Part shown: piece by piece, positions 28,301 to 35,600 of the stretch
How positions within the stretch are numbered: position 1 is the first letter of the stretch
Layout of the letters: every line of letters starts with the position of its first letter
Origin: a virus
Length of the DNA: 64,000 nt
Direction: 5' to 3' (one strand)
IMG/VR virus record: IMGVR_UViG_3300034283_001774
Span: 1-64,000 of that record
Notes under the pieces: model-generated
The model's database searches: none
What the model saw: only the letters and a program-made list of their open reading frames with translations
Told to the model about the DNA's origin: nothing
Position numbers and translations under genes: made by a program

Positions 28301-30587
28301 TTCTGGAAGCAGTGGAAGTAGTGGTTCATCTGGTAGTTCTGGAAGCAGTGGCTCATCTGGTACATCAGGAAGTTCTGGTTTAGATGGAACATATTTTGGA
28401 AGTTCGGGAACATCCGGGTCATCTGGTAGTTCTGGAACATCAGCAACATCTGGCACTTCTGGTTCTTCTGGAACAAGTGGTGTAGATGGAACATTCTTTG
28501 GAAGTAGTGGTAGTTCGGGTTCAACTGGCACATCTGGTACCGATGGTACATCCGGTGAAACAGGAACATCTGGAACATCTGGTGAAAGCGGCACATCCGG
28601 TACAAGCGGATTGGATGGAACATTCTTTGGAAGTTCTGGTACAACGGGTACATCAGGAAGTAGCGGCTCATCTGGTTCATCTGGTATATCGGGTACCGAT
28701 GGTACTTCTGGAACAAGTGGAAAAGATGGAACATTCTTTGGTTCTTCTGGTACATCTGGACAAGATGGCACTTCGGGTACATCAGGAAGTAGTGGTTCAT
28801 CTGGCTCATCTGGACAAGATGGTACTTCGGGTACATCTGGTTTAGACGGAACATTCTTTGGTTCTCATGGTACATCAGGTACATCTGGAGAAAGTGGTTC
28901 AGCAGGAAGTTCTGGAAGTAGTGGTACTTCTGGTGAAAGTGGTACTAGTGGCACCGGAGGCTCATCTGGTTCATCTGGTACTTCGGCAGAAGGTTCATCT
29001 GGTTCTTCTGGTACTTCTGGAGAAAGTGGCACATCGGGTACATCAGGTTCCGATGGTACATCTGGTTCTTCTGGTACATCTGGTGAAAGTGGTACATCTG
29101 GTAAAGATGGAACTTTCTTTGGTTCTTCTGGAACATCAGGTAGTAGTGGCACATCGGGTTCATCTGGTTCAACTGGCTCATCGGGAAGTGCAGGAACGGG
29201 TGGTACTTCTGGTGTAAGTGGTACATCGGGTAGTTCTGGTAAAGATGGAACATACTTTGGTTCATCTGGAACTTCTGGTTCATCTGGAGAAAGCGGCACA
29301 TCGGGTAGTTCTGGAATAAGTGGAACTGACGGTAGCGCGGGTTCTTCTGGTTCATCTGGAACTTCTGGTAAAGATGGAACATTCTTTGGTTCATCAGGAA
29401 CTTCTGGAGAAAGTGGAACTGCAGGTACATCTGGACAAAGTGGCACATCGGGTACATCCGGGTCATCTGGTACATCTGGTTCTTCCGGATTTGATGGAAC
29501 TTATTTCGGTTCATCTGGAACATCGGGTATAAGTGGTACTTCTGGTACATCTGGAGAAAGCGGCACATCTGGTGTGAGTGGAACTACGGGTACATCTGGT
29601 TCATCTGGTAAAGATGGTACGTTATTTGGAAGTAGTGGTACTTCTGGAGTATCTGGTACATCTGGTGTGAGTGGCTCATCTGGAACTTCTGGATTAGGTA
29701 CGAATGGTACATCTGGAACTTCTGGATTTGATGGAACATATTTTGGTAGTAGTGGTACATCTGGTAAAGATGGTACAAACGCAACCGGTGAAGCAGGAAC
29801 ATCTGGTACATCGGGTACAACACCTCCGGGCTTTACATCGGGAACATCTGGTGAAACTGGTACATCTGGTACATCGGGTACAACGCCTCCGGGCTTCACA
29901 TCCGGTACATCGGGTAGTTCTGGAGAAAGTGGTACTGCTGGTACATCGGGTACAACTCCTCCTGGCTTCACATCTGGAACATCAGGAACTTCTGGAATAA
30001 GTGGCACAGCCGGTACATCTGGTACAACACCTCCAGGATTTACATCTGGTACATCCGGACAAAGTGGTACATCTGGTACATCTGCACCTGGATTTACATC
30101 GGGTACATCTGGTACATCTGGTTTCCCATTATCTGGTAATACCGAAGATGGTATATTAACTTACAACGCTGTTGCATTTGGAGCAAATGTTGAATCAAAT
30201 TTAACATTTAATGGTAGTACATTAACTGTAACTGGTAATGTAATATCAACAACATCTATTGCGGCAAATACATTTAGAGAAACATATTCTGACCAAGGAA
30301 CCGGTGGAAGTGTAACATTAGACCTTTCAACTGGTAACAACTTCAGAAGACAATTTAATGGTAATGCGAGTGTTGCATTTAGTAACGCACCTGCTTCAAA
30401 CGCATTTGGATTTACATTAGTTACTGTAAATGCGGGAGCATACACAATAACTTGGCCAGTAAATGTTGATTGGGCGGGTGGAAGTGCACCAACACTAACT
30501 TCTGTTGGAACTGATATTTTAGTATTCTATACTTATGATGGTGGTACTACATATTATGGATTTGTAAGTGGTAAAAATTTTAGTTAA
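19398..30587 (+). CDS. Giant collagen-like tail fibre with cupredoxin-like domains
   Basis: A 3729-residue ORF. Residues about 1-2120 contain about 24 copies of a beta module (FSGSGRGLFDIPxSAL, then RIASGSVTASVSPxxGFRV, then GSxFTGSVxxSGS). Within this are three cupredoxin-like domains at about residues 673-780, 1300-1405 and 1550-1650, each with one His, then Cys-x2-His-x2-Met about 46 residues later. Residues 2490-3575 are a Gly-x-y collagen-like tract made of GSS, GTS and GSA triplets with no Pro, broken by 11 DGT(F/Y)FGSSG-type inserts and ending in four GTTPPGFTSG units. The last about 150 residues form a globular tip (FTLVTVNAGAYTITWPVNVD). Most likely a long adhesive fibre. Length is far above ordinary phage fibres, but the frame is uninterrupted throughout. 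Confidence 0.8.
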   Translation: MAISNLLSGRVRVVSPKNVTQDRYQFIDLSQVEPNLGVPNFSASLSGSPAIVVSDDQGNRGFVRSLDLDRVTGQFTGSFTGSAESLSGSFTGSYTGSFSGSYFGDGAGLFNLPDTIRLASGSATASISPNFGLQINVDTTIAENLYVSKSIYAEQLVVSIISSSVIYSSGSNKFGDELSDKQEFTGSVEIGNYLRFNEATGSSISSSFTGSFFGDGRDLRNVQSAIESAILASGSVTASVLGDILIINAQSASFLGGVQITGSLRLTTGSVIVESGSIFSLTATINQFTASSATGSFTGSFSGDGKGLFNLPEATKLASGSVTASVSPVFGFRVESEANGSEFTGSIKLASGSFFSGSGRFLFDIPESALSFAPFRIASGSVTASVSPNFGFRVESVDRGSQFTGSVDISGSVNVNGAVTASFFVGDGSKLTNVPSLVAPRIASGSATASISPDKGLEVNTSATIAGYLVVTGSVSASQFSGSGRGLFDIPRSALSEEVFRIASGSVTASVSPDEGFRVISPDSGSQFTGSLIVSGNISLTSGSSFSGSGERLFNIPRTALAPDALISNLIASGSVTASVTDVDGFVVKSVASGSTFSGSVFLSSGSFFSGSGEKLFNIPRSAISNLDVNLIFSGSATASIDPVKGFNVNVYSKFSGSMIVSSSNYAIPSQSLNTVFDVTNNGFSAYVFSNAISASNPTLTLVRGVTYTFNINASGHPFWIKSGSIQTGTDGAYNTGVTNNGTDSGTIIFSLDELTPSNLYYTCQFHSAMQGAINVVNAIEIPAEITFIGKTNITGSLGVSGSVFLGSGSFFSGSGRGLFDIPQSAFTGDAYRIASGSVTASVSPDYGFRVESLQRGSDITGSVRVSGSLTAERIFSPEFSGSFEGDGSRLRNVPSIEGTRIVSGSVTASVSPVYGFRLEGANRAEFSSSILVSGSVEISSGSSFSGSGERLFNIPRTALAPDALFSEKIVSGSVTASVAPNQGFVVTSIESGSTFYGEVRVITGSSFSGSGKKLFDIPVAALSDLDTSKIFSGSATASISPDKGFLVNTGVTVRDYLIVTGSTDIKSNLVVTGSLKVNQSSLFKSGVSASVFSGSGAGLTDIPFSALSQEIFRIASGSVTASALPDFGFIVESTLLGSQFTGSINISGSVFAHGNIELQSGSSFSGSGRNLFDIPESALSFAPNKIASGSVTASVSPVFGFRVQSADSGSEFTGSVDITGSLLVRGDVTSTSGSYFIGDGRFLNNITLANLAIDSTKIFSGSATASISPNNGFEVNVHSRIDGSFVVSSSARPLPTELIDNTIYVTNDGSSAYVVSNGLISGSNPTLTLVRGVEYTFNVNAVGHPLWIKFINSTGTSNNVSQSITNNGDDSGDIVFTPYSGSPNILYYNCQLHSSMVGQLNIVDFLEIAPEITFIGNTQITGSLNTSGPVSSSMFSGSGKGLFDIPRSALSEEVFRIATGSITASVTPEFGFLVQSVSSGSTFSGSIFMASGSFISSSGRLLFDIPRSALTEDALISAEIKSGSVTASVSPVDGFKVKTPFTSSLVFDNVFNVINNGSGEYVFSGAASGSNPTITLHRNYEYIFNINASGHPFWINETSGTGDTNFYNSWVTNNGEDVGQITFLVSGSAPNTLYYNCQFHSSMAGVINIVDGNPNLIFDTQIGSRFTGSVDISGSLYINEIASGGLFLSSGSSYYGEGTYLRNIPRSALTEDALISTEIKSGSVTASVSPVDGFRVITPFTGGLVGSQFTGSVEVSGSIRATEFLFGDGRFITNVVAAAAPLIASGSATASVQSGNVFIITTAATGSQIGSQFTGSIEVSGSIRATDFLFGDGRFITNVVATAAPLIASGSATASVQSGNNFIVRTAATGSDIGSQFTGSVSISGSLTADDLTARGFVFGDGRFLTNVQAAAAPLIASGSATASVASGDKFIVNASSGSQFTGSVSITGSLTASLFIGDGGGLFNIPPDAIENLELAKINSGSGVAIIDPTKLDVNVPITAARYDGDGSGLFNIPAEALEDLQLDRIISGSVEAVISPNKGLEINTSVRIFSGSLAVSGGIFVTGSDVVLQSGSRYVGDGSGLRNINIANLAFETAILKSGSVFAEISPDLGFRVSTSASIDGDLDVVYDITAHNISASGTIFAPTISGSFLGTYNFQGVGPTASAEYDILRYDEDRGYFVPQPETSLTETVSFSNVSDLTIVHNLGILYPMVQVYATGSEDQIIPGTVKSIDEDTIQIKFAGLTSGHVVIGSGGSLINGTIPGDRVFGEVLSASYARRAEVAVSVQGFDSASLASLSASLGDSSQYVRNNQTSSMAVFSAVSSSYALTASFALNGGGGGTELFIYHTSSLVKSQTAKINFSGSGVDVISSGSDGVLVTINGGAAQTSLTASYILSTGVDGPLGMDSISYSVNALTASFALNSANTDTSSFLNINTNQTINASLTISGSLGVSGSIMLGGIVSASYDEVVTWDPITKKLGYRNVAAAVGSSGTGGSSGSSGSSGLTGTSGTSGSSGSSGSSGSSGSSGIDGSSGSSGSSGSSGSSGTTGTSGSSGSSGSSGSSGSSGSSGTSGSSGSSGTSGSSGTSGTSGTSGSDGSSGSSGTSGSSGSSGTSGSSGTSGTSGSSGSSGTSGSSGTSGSSGSGGSSGSSGSTGSAGTSGTSGTSGSSGSSGSSGTSGSSGTSGSSGTSGTSGSSGTSASSGSGGTAGTSGSSGTSGTSGTSGTSGSSGSGGTSGSSGTSASSGTGGTAGSSGTSGTSGSSGSAGSAGTSGSSGTSGSSGSDGSGGSSGTTGTSGSSGTTGSAGSSGTSGSSGTSGEDGSSGTSGSSGSSGSAGTSGTNGSAGTSGSSGSSGSSGSSGSAGSSGSSGSSGSSGTTGSDGTSGSSGSSGTSGTDGTSGSSGSSGSSGSSGTTGSSGSSGSSGSSGSSGADGTSGTSGSTGTAGSSGSSGTDGSFGTSGSSGSSGTSATSGSSGSSGSSGSSGSSGSSGTSGSSGLDGTYFGSSGTSGSSGSSGTSATSGTSGSSGTSGVDGTFFGSSGSSGSTGTSGTDGTSGETGTSGTSGESGTSGTSGLDGTFFGSSGTTGTSGSSGSSGSSGISGTDGTSGTSGKDGTFFGSSGTSGQDGTSGTSGSSGSSGSSGQDGTSGTSGLDGTFFGSHGTSGTSGESGSAGSSGSSGTSGESGTSGTGGSSGSSGTSAEGSSGSSGTSGESGTSGTSGSDGTSGSSGTSGESGTSGKDGTFFGSSGTSGSSGTSGSSGSTGSSGSAGTGGTSGVSGTSGSSGKDGTYFGSSGTSGSSGESGTSGSSGISGTDGSAGSSGSSGTSGKDGTFFGSSGTSGESGTAGTSGQSGTSGTSGSSGTSGSSGFDGTYFGSSGTSGISGTSGTSGESGTSGVSGTTGTSGSSGKDGTLFGSSGTSGVSGTSGVSGSSGTSGLGTNGTSGTSGFDGTYFGSSGTSGKDGTNATGEAGTSGTSGTTPPGFTSGTSGETGTSGTSGTTPPGFTSGTSGSSGESGTAGTSGTTPPGFTSGTSGTSGISGTAGTSGTTPPGFTSGTSGQSGTSGTSAPGFTSGTSGTSGFPLSGNTEDGILTYNAVAFGANVESNLTFNGSTLTVTGNVISTTSIAANTFRETYSDQGTGGSVTLDLSTGNNFRRQFNGNASVAFSNAPASNAFGFTLVTVNAGAYTITWPVNVDWAGGSAPTLTSVGTDILVFYTYDGGTTYYGFVSGKNFS
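21421..21731 (+). other. Cupredoxin-like domain 1 (ligands intact)
   Basis: Inside the second giant fibre. A strand NPTLTLVRGVTYTFNINASG is followed by HPFWI (His717) and later LYYTCQFHSAMQG (Cys764, His767, Met770). The order His, Cys-x2-His-x2-Met is that of type-1 copper proteins such as amicyanin. Copper binding is inferred, not shown. Confidence 0.6.
23301..23612 (+). other. Cupredoxin-like domain 2 (ligands intact)
   Basis: Second copy in the same fibre: GHPLWI (His1345) and YYNCQLHSSMVGQ (Cys1391, His1394, Met1397). The His-to-Cys spacing is 46 residues, one less than in domain 1. The surrounding strands are the same, including VTNDGSSAYVV at the start. Confidence 0.6.
24043..24352 (+). 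other. Cupredoxin-like domain 3 (ligands intact)
   Basis: Third copy: GHPFWI (His1592) and YYNCQFHSSMAGV (Cys1638, His1641, Met1644), again with 46 residues between His and Cys. Three of three copies in this protein keep all four ligand positions while the rest of the domain varies, which argues for selection on metal binding or on a structural role of these residues. Confidence 0.6.
24636..25211 (+). repeat. Three 192-bp tandem units in fibre gene
   Basis: The string GGTTCTCAATT starts at 24636, 24828 and 25020, exactly 192 bases apart, and a further related start (GGTTCACAATT) is at 25212. Units 1 and 2 are nearly identical (GSxxVSGSIRATxFLFGDGR, then FITNV and APLIASGSATASVQSGN); unit 3 is more diverged. 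The length equals 64 codons, so the frame is kept. Confidence 0.88.
26865..30122 (+). repeat. Collagen-like Gly-Ser/Thr-Ser tract (about 1086 aa)
   Basis: The DNA is made of 9-base units such as GGTTCATCT, GGAAGTAGT and GGTACATCT. Synonymous codons are mixed, so the DNA repeat is imperfect while the protein triplet (Gly-x-y) is strict. Low complexity creates long false ORFs on the other frames and strand. Inserts with a conserved DGTFFGS core recur about every 20-40 residues in the second half. Confidence 0.95.
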
Positions 30588-30592
30588 TAGTT

Positions 30593-31492
30593 ATGGGAAT
30601 TTTTAGAAGATTGATAACATCAGCGGAAGGGGGACAAGAGTTCCCATTCATTATCAGAATTACTACAACATCTGCTAATACCGTTTTTACTTTACCTATT
30701 GCCGATTATGCTGGATTCACTCCTACCTTTAATGTAAATTGGGGAGATGGAAATTCTAATACAATAACATCTTCTACTGATGTGGATAAAACGCATACAT
30801 ACGTTAGTGCCGGTACATATGATATTAGTATAAATGGGTTTATGCCATCTTTTAAAGTTAATAATAACACTTCAATTCGTCCTCTTATTGTTGCATTGAT
30901 TCAATGGGGTACGGTTGGACTGAGAGCGATAGATTTTTATGGTTGTTCTAATTTAACTACAATACCTGGTAGTGCTTCATTAAGTGGAGTAGGTGGTTAT
31001 ACCGGATTGGCAGAGGTTATTACATTTGCCAGTTTTATGAGAAATACAGGATTGACATCAATACCTTCTGATTTATTTGCGTATTCTCCAAATGCAACTA
31101 CTTTTACCGATACTTTTACAAATACACCAATTACATCAATACCTACTGGATTATTTGACGAAAATACATCAGCTACAAACTTTGCAGCATGTTTTAGTAC
31201 ATGTACTTCATTGAGCACGGTACCATCAACTCTTTTTGATTTGAATGTAAATGCAATTAGTTTTGCTTCAACTTTTAGAAACTGTTATGCTATAACTCAA
31301 CCTTTACAATTTACTTATAATACTTCGGTTAGTACTTTTGTAAACGTATATAATATGGCAACAACGGCTAATGCAATGACAGGAACTGCGCCGGAATTAT
31401 GGAATAGAGTTCCTACTCCATTTGGAACTGATGCTTTTAGAAATTGTATAAACTTATCAAATTACGCTTCAATACCTACAATTTGGAAATAA
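30593..31492 (+). CDS. PKD domain plus BspA-like (DUF285-type) repeat protein
   Basis: A 299-residue protein, five bases after the giant fibre stop. Residues about 45-85 form a PKD-like beta sandwich: FNVNWGDGNSNTI followed by THTYVSAGTYDISI, the classic WGDG and H-Y-G-Y pattern. Residues about 110-299 contain repeated units such as NLTTIPGSA, GLTSIPSDLFAYSPNATTF, PITSIPTGLFDENTSATNF and SLSTVPSTLFDLNVNAISF, typical of BspA-like DUF285 surface proteins. In bacteria these bind host surfaces or matrix. There is no signal peptide, so a virion-associated fibre tip or adhesin is likely. The pairing with the next gene, a fibre-chaperone-like protein, supports that. Confidence 0.68.
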   Translation: MGIFRRLITSAEGGQEFPFIIRITTTSANTVFTLPIADYAGFTPTFNVNWGDGNSNTITSSTDVDKTHTYVSAGTYDISINGFMPSFKVNNNTSIRPLIVALIQWGTVGLRAIDFYGCSNLTTIPGSASLSGVGGYTGLAEVITFASFMRNTGLTSIPSDLFAYSPNATTFTDTFTNTPITSIPTGLFDENTSATNFAACFSTCTSLSTVPSTLFDLNVNAISFASTFRNCYAITQPLQFTYNTSVSTFVNVYNMATTANAMTGTAPELWNRVPTPFGTDAFRNCINLSNYASIPTIWK

Positions 31493-31493
31493 T

Positions 31494-31937
31494 ATGTATT
31501 TAAGAATTATAAATAGCGAAATTCAATATCCGTATTCTATTGAAAATTTAAAAACGGATAATAAAAATGTAACGTTCCCATCGGAACTTACTGAAAATGA
31601 TTTATTATCATGGGATATGTACGAAGTAAGACAGACTCCTAAACCAAATAACTACACAAAAATAGTGTCCGAAGAAACTCCTATATTAATTGAAGGAGTT
31701 TATTATCAAAATTGGGTAGCAACCGATGCAAGCCAGGAATTAATCAATACGAGAATAGAAGAAAAATGGGCTGAAGTTAGAGATATTAGAAATCAACTAT
31801 TATTAGAGTGTGATTGGACTCAATTATCGGACATACCAACTGAAATCAAATCAGTTTGGACAGAATACAGACAAAATTTAAGAGATATATCAACCCAAAT
31901 AGACCCGTTTAATATTGAATGGCCAATTAAACCTTAA
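31494..31937 (+). CDS. Phage tail fibre assembly chaperone-like protein
   Basis: A 147-residue protein one base after the BspA-like gene. The C-terminal half (WAEVRDIRNQLLLECDWTQL, then IPTEIKSVWTEYRQNLRDIS, ending IEWPIKP) is the hallmark of the phage tail assembly chaperone family with a W-x2-VR-x2-R-x2-L-x3-DWTQ signature (Phage_tail_APC type). The N-terminal half is beta-rich. Such proteins usually sit directly after the fibre they help fold, so the BspA-like protein or the giant collagen-like fibre is the probable client. Confidence 0.75.
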   Translation: MYLRIINSEIQYPYSIENLKTDNKNVTFPSELTENDLLSWDMYEVRQTPKPNNYTKIVSEETPILIEGVYYQNWVATDASQELINTRIEEKWAEVRDIRNQLLLECDWTQLSDIPTEIKSVWTEYRQNLRDISTQIDPFNIEWPIKP

Positions 31938-31953
31938 AAGACGGATTCGTTTA

Positions 31954-31961
31954 TATTTATA
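31954..31961 (+). promoter_or_regulatory. Candidate late promoter motif TATTTATA
   Basis: Located in the 49-base gap after the chaperone gene, with 25 bases between the motif and the ATG at 31987. Same octamer and spacing as at 2376, 45422, 46441 and 63109. Confidence 0.42.
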
Positions 31962-31986
31962 CCTATAACAAAAGTAAGCAGGTAAA

Positions 31987-32268
31987 ATGGTAATACACAA
32001 TCCCATATTTTCGGGTTCAATTTCACAAGATAGAAATTTCGCTTTTGCGGATTTAAGCGGTTCGTTTACAGGTTCATTGACAGGTTCTTTTAAAGGAACT
32101 ATTGATGTACAACAGGCATCATTTGATAACTTAATTGTAAATAACCGATTATCTATAAGCGGCTCGGTAATTATGACGGGTTCTATGAACCTAACTGCGG
32201 GTGGATATTTAGTAGATGGAGTAAATGTACTAGATACATCTTTAGCATATGCTATTGCTTTAGGATAA
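31987..32268 (+). CDS. Small fibre-repeat protein
   Basis: A 93-residue protein made almost entirely of fibre-type beta repeats (FSGSISQDRNFAFADLSG, FTGSLTGSFKGT, LSISGSVIMTGSMNL), ending DTSLAYAIALG. It is first in a short unit leading to the third giant fibre and follows a candidate promoter. It may act as a short fibre segment or a capping or connecting piece. No enzyme motif. The ATG follows AAGCAGGTAAA, a weak Shine-Dalgarno-like GCAGG. Confidence 0.6.
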   Translation: MVIHNPIFSGSISQDRNFAFADLSGSFTGSLTGSFKGTIDVQQASFDNLIVNNRLSISGSVIMTGSMNLTAGGYLVDGVNVLDTSLAYAIALG

Positions 32269-32280
32269 AATAAAATATAG

Positions 32281-32613
32281 ATGGCAAACGTATTTAAAAA
32301 TAGTATTACAGGTTCAATTGGAACAACCAATACAACGGTGTATTCAGTTCCAGTAGCAACCACTACTACTATTATCGGAGTAAATGTTGCAAATGTGGCA
32401 GCACAAAATATATCAGTAAGTGTAAGATTGACAGATACTTCTGCAACCAAAACTGTATATTTAGTAAAAGATGCACTAATTACACAAGGTTCATCGGTAG
32501 TTCTTGTAGGTGGCGAACAAAAAATAGTTATGGAATCAACAGATACTTTAGCAGTAGTATCATCGGCAGCGTCATCTGCGGATGTAATTATTTCGGCGTT
32601 AGAGTTATCATAA
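32281..32613 (+). CDS. Small conserved beta-rich structural protein
   Basis: A 110-residue protein, 12 bases after its neighbour. The pattern TTVYSVPVATTTTIIGVNVA, then ISVSVRLT, then YLVKDALITQGSSVVLVGG, then SADVIISALEL resembles a small conserved phage protein I remember beside fibre genes in marine myoviruses; its role is not known to me. It looks like a single beta sandwich and may decorate the fibre or virion surface. Confidence 0.6.
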   Translation: MANVFKNSITGSIGTTNTTVYSVPVATTTTIIGVNVANVAAQNISVSVRLTDTSATKTVYLVKDALITQGSSVVLVGGEQKIVMESTDTLAVVSSAASSADVIISALELS

Positions 32614-32630
32614 AAAAGTAAATTAGGTAG

Positions 32631-35600
32631 ATGAGTAGTTTTATAGGTATTGACCCAAATGGATTAAATCAAGTAAGTTCTAGCGTAATATCACTTTATG
32701 TTAGTGGAAGCCCTGTTATAAATGCTTCTCCAAATTCAATTAGTATCATAAATGGGATACCTTTTTCTGCTTCTAAAATTGAAACATTAATAATTGATAC
32801 TCCATCTTCGGAATCACTTACAATTAATGCAAATACATTAATAACAGGCTCAATATCAGCATCAATATTTAGAGGTGATGGTAGTGGGTTATTTAATATA
32901 CAAGCCGATTCAATTGGCGATATCAATAGAATAAAATCAGGTTCTGCAATTGCACAAATTTCACCTAATAACGGATTGGTAGTAAATGTACCAACAAATA
33001 TAAGTGGTGGATTAACTTTAACTGGAAATGCAAATGTAACCGGAAATGCTAATATAATTGGTAATATTAATGTTAGTGGTAAAATCACATCAACTGAAAT
33101 AAGCACAACATTAATTTCATCTTCTGTAATATATTCATCTGGTTCAAATAAATTTGGTGATGCAACTTCTGATAAGCATGAATTTACTGGAAGTGTAGCA
33201 ATTAGTGGTTCTATATTTGTTGGAACTCCTGATACAATACCAACCGATAACACAACAAATGAGGTGTTGGTATTAAACACAACTACTGGTAGAATTAGTA
33301 GAAGATTTGCAGCAGCAACATCAGGTACTTCAGGTACTTCTGGTACAAGTGGTAGCTCTGGTTCAACTGGTTCAGCAGGTTCATCGGGAACTTCAGGTTC
33401 ATCTGGAAGCAGTGGTTCATCTGGAAGCAGTGGCACATCTGGTTCTTCTGGAACTTCGGGTAGTAGTGGCACATCTGGCTCATCTGGCTCATCTGGAAGT
33501 AGTGGAAGTAGCGGAAGTAGTGGTTCATCAGGTTCTTCTGGAACATCGGGAAGTGGTGGTTCTTCTGGTTCTTCTGGTACATCTGGTAGTGGAGGCTCAT
33601 CGGGAAGTTCTGGTTCATCTGGAAGCAGTGGCACATCGGGTTCTTCTGGTACATCCGGTTCATCTGGAAGTAGTGGAGTATCCGGTAAAGATGGTTCTTC
33701 TGGTACATCTGGTAAAGATGGTACATCTGGTATAAGTGGCTCATCGGGTAGTTCTGGTACTTCCGGAACTTCAGGAAGTGGAGGTTCAGCCGGTTCATCG
33801 GGAAGTTCTGGTATATCTGGAGGAACGGGAACACCTGGTACATCAGGTTCTTCTGGTACATCTGGTACATCTGGTAAAGATGGTACATCTGGTTCATCGG
33901 GTTCATCTGGAACATCGGGAAGTGGGGGTTCATCTGGTTTAACTGGAGCCGGTGGTGGAAGTGGTTCATCTGGTTCATCAGGAAGTAGTGGCTCATCTGG
34001 TTCTTCTGGTTCATCAGGAAGTAGTGGAACATCTGGAAGTTCTGGTTCTAGTGGATTGGGTGGAGCTAGTGGAAGTAGTGGTTCATCTGGAAGCAGTGGC
34101 ACATCTGGTTCATCTGGTTCATCGGGAACTTCTGGTTCATCTGGAACAAGTTCAAGTGGTGGAACGGCTGGTACATCTGGAAGTAGTGGTACATCTGGTT
34201 CTTCGGGAAGTTCTGGTAGTTCTGGACAAAGTGGTTCAAGTGGAAGTTCAGGAAGTAGTGGTAAAGATGGCGCAGTTGGAACATCTGGTTCTTCAGGTTC
34301 ATCTGGTACATCAGGCTCTTCTGGTTCATCTGGACAAAGTGGTTCAAGTGGAAGTTCTGGAAGTAGTGGTTCATCTGGAGTATCCGGTACAAGTGGTAGC
34401 TCTGGTACCTCTGGTTCATCTGGAACAAGAGGCAGTGGTGGTTCATCTGGAAGTAGTGGAACATCTGGAAGTTCTGGTTCATCTGGCGTATCTGGAAGTA
34501 GTGGAAGTAGTGGAAGTAGTGGCACATCTGGAAGTAGTGGAAGTAGTGGCACATCTGGAAGTAGTGGAAGTAGTGGTTCATCTGGAAGTAGTGGGTCATC
34601 TGGAACATCTGGAAGCTCTGGTACACAAGGTACTTCGGGTTCTTCTGGTTTATTGGCATTAACTGGTACAACTGATAATGGTGTAATTACATTAAATGGT
34701 ACTGCACCAAACGGAACTGTTGAAAGTAATCTAACTTTTAATGGAACTTTATTAACCGTTACTGGTAATGCAATTATTACTGGTGATTTGACAGTTAGTG
34801 GTACAACAACTACGATTAATACTGAAACAATCCTATTAGCGGATAATATTATAACTCTTAATTCAAACTTCACAACGGGTACACCAACTGAAAATGCGGG
34901 TATTGAAGTTAGAAGAGGTTCATCATCAACTGTATCATTCTATTGGGATGAATCAAATGATAGATGGACAGCTGATAATACTTTATCGGTAAGTGGAAAC
35001 GTAGTTCTTACTGGTACAATTGATACTGGACAAGGTGCAACCGAAGTTTATTTAATGAATCAGAATATAAGAACAACTGATTCTCCAACTTTTGCTGGAC
35101 TTACACTTAATGGTGATTTAACTTTATCTTACACATATCCACGAATTAATTTAACGGATACTAATAATGATTCCGATTATTCTATTATAAATGCAGATGG
35201 TTCGTTTGTTCTTTATGATGTAACAAATAATGCAAATAGATTTACAATATCAAATACAGGCCTTTTAACTCATAGAAGTATAACGGGTGGTACTGCTGGT
35301 AGTACTGTAGCTAGTCATATTAAAAACTTCTCATTAGGCGGTGGAACTTACAATAGTGCGTGGAATAGTGGTAATTCCGTGATGTTGTATATTGAAGGAT
35401 ATTCAAATGATGCCGGTGATAGTGTTTATCCAGTTTATATTGAAGATGAAAATAATATAGTTGATTTTTATTTATTCTCTGGAACTGACCAAAGCTTGGG
35501 TACAAAACAGGCTTACATAGCAGGTAACACTGGTATAGGTACTGCACCAAATAACTCATATAGATTAAATGTTGGTGGTTCAATTAATATACCAAATGAC

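Noticed and set aside
26989-28383. Plus-strand ORF of His-Leu-Val repeats in another frame of the fibre
   Set aside because: Out-of-frame reading of the same 9-base repeat; the Gly-x-y frame is continuous with well-formed domains on both sides.
26711-28771. Long minus-strand ORF (686 codons) rich in Pro-Asp-Val-Pro, and similar ones at 28865-29446, 29501-30007 and 32696-34873
   Set aside because: They are the antisense of the Gly-Ser-Ser collagen-like repeats, where low-complexity DNA avoids stop codons in several frames. No ribosome-binding sites, and all surrounding genes are on the + strand.
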